In this document: positions 32,707 to 35,825 of the stretch, piece after piece
Layout of the letters: every line of letters starts with the position of its first letter
Position numbering within the stretch: the stretch's first letter is position 1
NCBI GenBank assembly: GCA_944389835.1
Contig: CALXNU010000016.1
Location: 1-35,825, forward strand
Reading direction: 5' to 3'
Length of the DNA stretch: 35,825 nt
Origin: an uncultured Succinivibrionaceae bacterium
GTDB lineage: Bacteria; Pseudomonadota; Gammaproteobacteria; Enterobacterales; Succinivibrionaceae
The notes under the pieces: generated by a model
The model's database searches: none
Told to the model about the DNA's origin: nothing
Seen by the model: the letters and a program-made list of their open reading frames with translations, nothing else
Translations under genes and position numbers: made by a program

Positions 32707-33252
32707 ATGAAGACAGTGATAATTGTTGATCATCCACATTATGATCAATCTGTGGTAAATCGCAGATGGCTTGATGAAGTACGTAAATATCCAGATGAAT
32801 TTATCGTACATAATCTTCAAAGTTCATACCCAAGATCTTCAATTGATGTGGCCGCAGAGCATTCTTTAATTGATAATAATGGATCTGTGGTATTTCAATT
32901 CCCTCTTTATTGGTTTAATTGCCCACCAATGCTTAAAAGCTGGTTTGATTTAGTTTTAACACCAGGTTGGGCTTATGCTGGAGGTCGTCATTTAGAAGGA
33001 CGTAAGGTGGCATTAGCTGTAACTTGCGGTGGTGATGAAGCAGGCTATAGCGCTCAAGGTGACAATAAACATACTCTAAGAGAATTTTTAAATTCATTAG
33101 AGCAATCTTTAGTGCGTTGCCATGCAGATTTTCAAGGGGTTTACGCTTTTTATGGGGCAAATCCTGTAAATAAGCAACCAATTGATGCTACAACACTAGC
33201 TACTAGCGCTAGAAATTATGTTGATTTCTTAAATGCTATGAAACAGAACTAA
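32707..33252 (+). CDS. NAD(P)H oxidoreductase, flavodoxin-like fold (MdaB/KefF/NQO1-type)
   Basis: A 181-residue flavoprotein of the NAD(P)H dehydrogenase (quinone) type. FQFPLYWFNCPPMLKSWFDLVLTPGWAYA (about residues 64-92) is the family's FMN/FAD-binding and dimer-interface signature. VVNRRWLDEV and a C-terminal helix are also typical. Relatives reduce quinones or electrophiles, or control glutathione-gated potassium efflux (KefF); no kef gene is near, so the partner is unknown. AAGGA lies about 10 bases before the ATG. It stands alone after kdkA with its own likely promoter and ends at two hairpins before the convergent waaA. Confidence 0.85.
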   Translation: MKTVIIVDHPHYDQSVVNRRWLDEVRKYPDEFIVHNLQSSYPRSSIDVAAEHSLIDNNGSVVFQFPLYWFNCPPMLKSWFDLVLTPGWAYAGGRHLEGRKVALAVTCGGDEAGYSAQGDNKHTLREFLNSLEQSLVRCHADFQGVYAFYGANPVNKQPIDATTLATSARNYVDFLNAMKQN

Positions 33253-33269
33253 ACTTCTTTTAGAAGTTT
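33251..33269 (+). terminator. Hairpin at the stop of the oxidoreductase gene
   Basis: A perfect 8-bp stem, AAACTTCT (33251-33258) and AGAAGTTT (33262-33269), has a 3-nt loop and overlaps the TAA stop codon. AT-rich sequence follows. It may add to the stronger hairpin downstream. Confidence 0.4.
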
Positions 33270-33286
33270 AAATTAAGTCTTTTAAT

Positions 33287-33329
33287 AAAAAAAACTTGTA
33301 GTTTATGTTTAAAAACTGCAAGTTTTTTT
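33287..33329. terminator. Bidirectional terminator between oxidoreductase gene and waaA
   Basis: AAAAAAAACTTG (33287-33298) and CAAGTTTTTTT (33319-33329) frame an inner AGTTT/AAACT stem. A-tract and T-tract on the two sides give Ts after the stem on both strands. It sits between two convergent genes. Confidence 0.75.
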
Positions 33330-33351
33330 ATCTAATAGGATTTATGTAAAT

Positions 33352-34632
33352 TTAAGAAATTATTTCTTCAATAAAATCAAGAGTCTTTTGTACAGCTCCT
33401 TTGCCTTGCTGTTGTACATCTAAAGCTTGCATTCCCGCATTTAAAATAAGATCAGGATCATTTAAAAACATCTTTATTAAAGTATAAAGGCGCATATTGT
33501 CACCTGCGAGGAATGCTCCTTGAACTTCAATTAGTTTTTCATATTGCTCAGCAAAATTATAGTAAAAAGGACCTGTAAGAATGGGGAGTGAAAAATAAGC
33601 AGACTCAAGCGGATTGTGTCCGCCGACATCTACGAAGCTGCCACCCATAAAGACAAAATCACAAAGGCCTAAGTAAAATTCGATTTCGCCAAAGGTATCT
33701 CCAATTAAGACACTGCCTTGCAGGTCATCAAGATTTTTATGACAAAAAGAGCGTCTTGAATAGTTCTCTTTTATCTCATCTAAGAATTTGCACGCCCTTT
33801 GGGTACCGCTTTGATGTCTTGGAACTAGCACTAAGCGCAAATTAGGAAATTCTTTTTTTACAGTAAAGAAGGTCTCAATAATTTCCTCTTCTTCACCATC
33901 GTGAGTGGAAATTGCTCCCATCACAGGATAGAGATTTAAGTGTTCTTTCAACTTTCTTGCAAGCTTAAATTTTTCCTCATCAGGACTTAAATCATATTTT
34001 AAAGAGTTAGCAACTTTAATTTTGTAAGGCTCAACACCAATTCTTATAAAGCGATCTTTATCTTCATCAGTTTGCGCAATCACAAAAGTTAAATTATCGG
34101 AGATTAAATCGCGAACTAAATTTAAATGCTTTTCATATTTAAGACAGGTTTTCTCGGGCATCCTCGCATTAAAGATGGTGACTTTTACTCGCTCTTTTCG
34201 AGCTTTATCTAAAAGATTAGGCCAAAGTTCAGTTTCCATAATAAAAAGATGCGTAGGCTTTATCGCTTTAAAAAAACGTCTTAAAGCACAAGGACTGTCA
34301 AGTGGACAGAAAAGGTGGGTGATACCTATAATTTTCCGAGCCTCATTAGCGCCAGTGGTGGTGGTTGTGGTGACCACGACTTTGAAATTAGGATGTCTTT
34401 GGACAAAGCCTTCAATTACTGGGCGGGCGGCAATGACTTCACCGACACTTACGGTATGAAACCAGATAGTGCGATGAAAGCTTACTTTTTGATAGCCTAA
34501 AAGCTCCCATTTGCGCTTTCCATATGGCGGATCACGTCTTTTTTTGTGTATAAGATATGCCATCCCTAAAGGCGCAATCAGGGCAGTTAGGGTTTTATAA
34601 CAACAAAGTACGCAAGCTGATGTAAATCTCAT
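33352..34632 (-). CDS. waaA: Kdo transferase WaaA (KdtA)
   Basis: An inner-membrane-bound GT30 enzyme that transfers Kdo from CMP-Kdo to lipid IVA. One N-terminal membrane segment is followed by WFHTVSVGEVIAARPVI, in which the Glu is the catalytic base. IMETELWPNLL, ANSLKYDL, STHDGEEEEII, VPRHQ and GGSFVDVGGHNPLESA are further family marks. I chose ATG 34630-34632 (426 residues); a GTG four codons earlier is also possible, and neither has a strong ribosome site. KdkA in the same window suggests the single-Kdo type. It follows waaF by about 40 bp and is likely cotranscribed with it. Confidence 0.95.
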   Translation of the reverse strand: MRFTSACVLCCYKTLTALIAPLGMAYLIHKKRRDPPYGKRKWELLGYQKVSFHRTIWFHTVSVGEVIAARPVIEGFVQRHPNFKVVVTTTTTTGANEARKIIGITHLFCPLDSPCALRRFFKAIKPTHLFIMETELWPNLLDKARKERVKVTIFNARMPEKTCLKYEKHLNLVRDLISDNLTFVIAQTDEDKDRFIRIGVEPYKIKVANSLKYDLSPDEEKFKLARKLKEHLNLYPVMGAISTHDGEEEEIIETFFTVKKEFPNLRLVLVPRHQSGTQRACKFLDEIKENYSRRSFCHKNLDDLQGSVLIGDTFGEIEFYLGLCDFVFMGGSFVDVGGHNPLESAYFSLPILTGPFYYNFAEQYEKLIEVQGAFLAGDNMRLYTLIKMFLNDPDLILNAGMQALDVQQQGKGAVQKTLDFIEEIIS

Positions 34633-34671
34633 AACAAAAGGCACTTAACAGAAAAATATAGTGCCTTAAGT

Positions 34672-35691
34672 TTAAATTAGTTTATTGATTTTTTCTATGA
34701 CCATTTCAGGAGTGATACCTTTTAGACAAGCATAGGTACCATATTTACAGGTTCTTTCAAAACAAGGATGGCAAGGCTCATTTGATTCAAGACAAATGGC
34801 TTTACTTGAAAGAGGTGGAGTGTAATTAGTGGAGGTGGAGCCAAAAATACACACTTGAGGAACAGAGGCTGCAGCTACAGTATGCATCATACCTGAGTCA
34901 TTGCATACTGCCATCTTACATACTCCAACTAAATCTAAAGCTTCAGTAAGATTAGTAAGCCCTGCAATATCATAAAAATATTTGCGGGTATCTGCACTTA
35001 GATAGCTTTTAATTTTCTCTACAGTCTCTTTATCTTTTTTAGTGCCAGAGGCTAGAATGGCTCCTTTCTTTTCTTGAACCCAAAATTCACAAATTTGGGC
35101 AAAATATTGAGGTGGCCATAATTTAGAAGGACCATAGTTTGCTCCACAACCTAGAGCTAAAAGCTCTCTTTCAAGATTAAGTTTTAAACGCTCAAGAAGT
35201 TTATTTTCAGGATATTTAAGCTCTAAACTTGGATAATCAATAGGCGGCAGCTCTGATGAGTCTTTACACTCTAAATGTGCTAATGCCACATAGCGCTCCA
35301 CCATTAAAGGGAAAGCTTTTTTATCTTTGCGCATCTTATTTAAAAGAAGATAGCGACTTTCACCTTTAAAGCCAATGCGTTCTGGAATTCCTGCAAAATA
35401 GGCAGGTAGTGCTGATTTAAAAGAGTTTGGTAAGACAAACACTCTATCGAAATTATAACGTTTAAGTCTTATGCCATCAGCCCATCTTGCGGTGAGATTA
35501 AACTCCCCATGGGCAAAAGGATTTACTATCCTATCATCTACCTCTTTCATGCGTGCAAGAATAGGCATCATGTACTCTGGTGCATATACAGTAAGAGTGG
35601 AGCTTGGATCTTGTTTTTTTAGATCTTTAAAGAGGCTTTGAGCCATGATTAAATCACCAAGCCATGAAGGTGCAATGATAAGGGTTTTCAC
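34672..35691 (-). CDS. waaF: Heptosyltransferase II (WaaF)
   Basis: A GT9 enzyme that adds the second heptose of the inner core in the cytosol. The N-terminus LIIAPSWLGDLIMAQSLFKDL, the stretch RVFVLPNSFKSALPAYFAGIPERIGFKGE (about residues 83-111), LGCGANYGPSKLWP and CNDSGMMHTVAAASVPQVCIFGST match WaaF closely. The C-terminus has four cysteines (CHPCFERTCKYGTYAC), seen in several WaaF proteins. The 339-residue length is normal. The start is GTG 35689-35691 with AGGA about 11 bases upstream. An IS200/IS605-type element ends only about 62 bp upstream in the same direction, so the native promoter may be displaced. Confidence 0.95.
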   Translation of the reverse strand: MKTLIIAPSWLGDLIMAQSLFKDLKKQDPSSTLTVYAPEYMMPILARMKEVDDRIVNPFAHGEFNLTARWADGIRLKRYNFDRVFVLPNSFKSALPAYFAGIPERIGFKGESRYLLLNKMRKDKKAFPLMVERYVALAHLECKDSSELPPIDYPSLELKYPENKLLERLKLNLERELLALGCGANYGPSKLWPPQYFAQICEFWVQEKKGAILASGTKKDKETVEKIKSYLSADTRKYFYDIAGLTNLTEALDLVGVCKMAVCNDSGMMHTVAAASVPQVCIFGSTSTNYTPPLSSKAICLESNEPCHPCFERTCKYGTYACLKGITPEMVIEKINKLI

Positions 35692-35752
35692 TACAAATAA
35701 ATCCTAAGGTAAATTGCGTATCTCAAAACTTACTATGATCTTACCTGAATTT

Positions 35753-35825
35753 GTGAATCACCCATAACCTAAAGGTTAAGGGCTTCTTCCTGCTTCAAAG
35801 ACTTCCTAACGGTTATCTCCACAGG
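35753..35825 (-). mobile_element. IS200/IS605-family element, right end
   Basis: Read on the minus strand from the window edge, this is the end of a tnpB frame, then a hairpin (TAACCT/AGGTTA inside CCC...GGG, about 35761-35782) and GTGATTCAC. Hairpin-bearing ends closing in TTCAC or a similar pentamer are typical of the right end of IS200/IS605 elements, where the omega (reRNA) scaffold also lies. The boundary at 35753 is inferred. The body of the element lies right of the window. Confidence 0.75.
35769..35825 (-). CDS. tnpB: TnpB C-terminus, partial (RNA-guided nuclease of IS605 family)
   Basis: Only the last 18 codons and the stop lie in the window: PVEITVRKSLKQEEALNL then TAG. The pattern PVEI...S-x-KQE(E/A) just before the stop is characteristic of many IS200/IS605 TnpB proteins. 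The catalytic RuvC and zinc-finger parts are outside the window, so I cannot say whether the gene is intact. The frame is open through the window edge. Confidence 0.72.
   Translation of the reverse strand, partial: PVEITVRKSLKQEEALNL

Noticed and set aside
35805-35823. A DnaA-box-like TTATCTCCACA near the right end
   Set aside because: It has two extra bases inside the consensus TTATCCACA, occurs singly, and lies inside the tnpB frame.

Overview
The window reads as a chromosomal stretch of an AT-rich gammaproteobacterium, most likely a member of the Succinivibrionaceae (Anaerobiospirillum/Succinivibrio group). The best single clue is the ATP-type PEP carboxykinase (4708-6309). Its N-terminus ([20 protein letters not shown]) and long internal blocks look nearly the same as the Anaerobiospirillum succiniciproducens enzyme as I remember it. 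SecB, GpsA, NfuA, GreB, Hsp33/Hsp15, NudE, KdkA, WaaA, WaaF and a YejM-type protein all fit a Gram-negative gammaproteobacterium. About 37 complete genes are present, almost all core metabolism, envelope or housekeeping. I found no tRNA, rRNA, CRISPR array or prophage.

Layout. 1-76: the last domains (V and VI) of a group II intron whose body lies to the left. 94-3900: gpmI, divergent from yibN-like/secB/gpsA. 3919-10917: nfuA, pckA, a cupin, a secreted M20 amidohydrolase divergent from an HxlR regulator, greB, an unrecognised Q/S-rich protein and bioH. 11112-15147 (minus): pdxJ-ribB and hslR-hslO-MFS transporter. 15257-19615 (plus): nudE, then argF-argG-argH, the last three steps of arginine synthesis. 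19659-22719 (minus): WYL regulator, LysR regulator and YeiH-type transporter in a row, with well-formed operator-like palindromes. 22899-24655 (minus): coaBC-dut. 24656-25187: a long non-coding leader with promoters and stem-loops, then rpmB-rpmG-mutM. 26578-35691: an envelope block with coaD plus an OpsX/WaaC-like heptosyltransferase; a YejM-like sulfatase-fold protein, a GT-C-like membrane protein and the Kdo kinase KdkA; a flavodoxin-fold oxidoreductase; and waaF-waaA. 35753-35825: the 3' end of an IS200/IS605-type element (end of tnpB plus right-end hairpin).

How the genes work together. The lipopolysaccharide genes describe a Haemophilus-like inner core: WaaA adds Kdo, KdkA phosphorylates it, and two GT9 heptosyltransferases extend it. 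CoaBC and CoaD supply two parts of the CoA pathway. PdxJ and RibB supply cofactor precursors. HslR and HslO are heat/oxidative stress factors. PckA is probably a major carbon-fixing step in succinate fermentation, and its gene has the codon bias of a very highly expressed gene.

The most interesting non-genic signals are: the two mobile-element ends that bound the window; the rpmB leader, with tandem extended -10 promoters, a terminator-like hairpin and a possible 21-codon leader ORF; the three equally spaced GTTAT/ATAAC half-sites before yeiH; a plus-strand terminator with no plus-strand gene at 11075-11106; and a YejM homologue that keeps the metal-site motif lost in E. coli YejM. I saw no clearly new multi-gene defence or mobile system here. 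All identifications come from recognising sequence motifs, with no database search.
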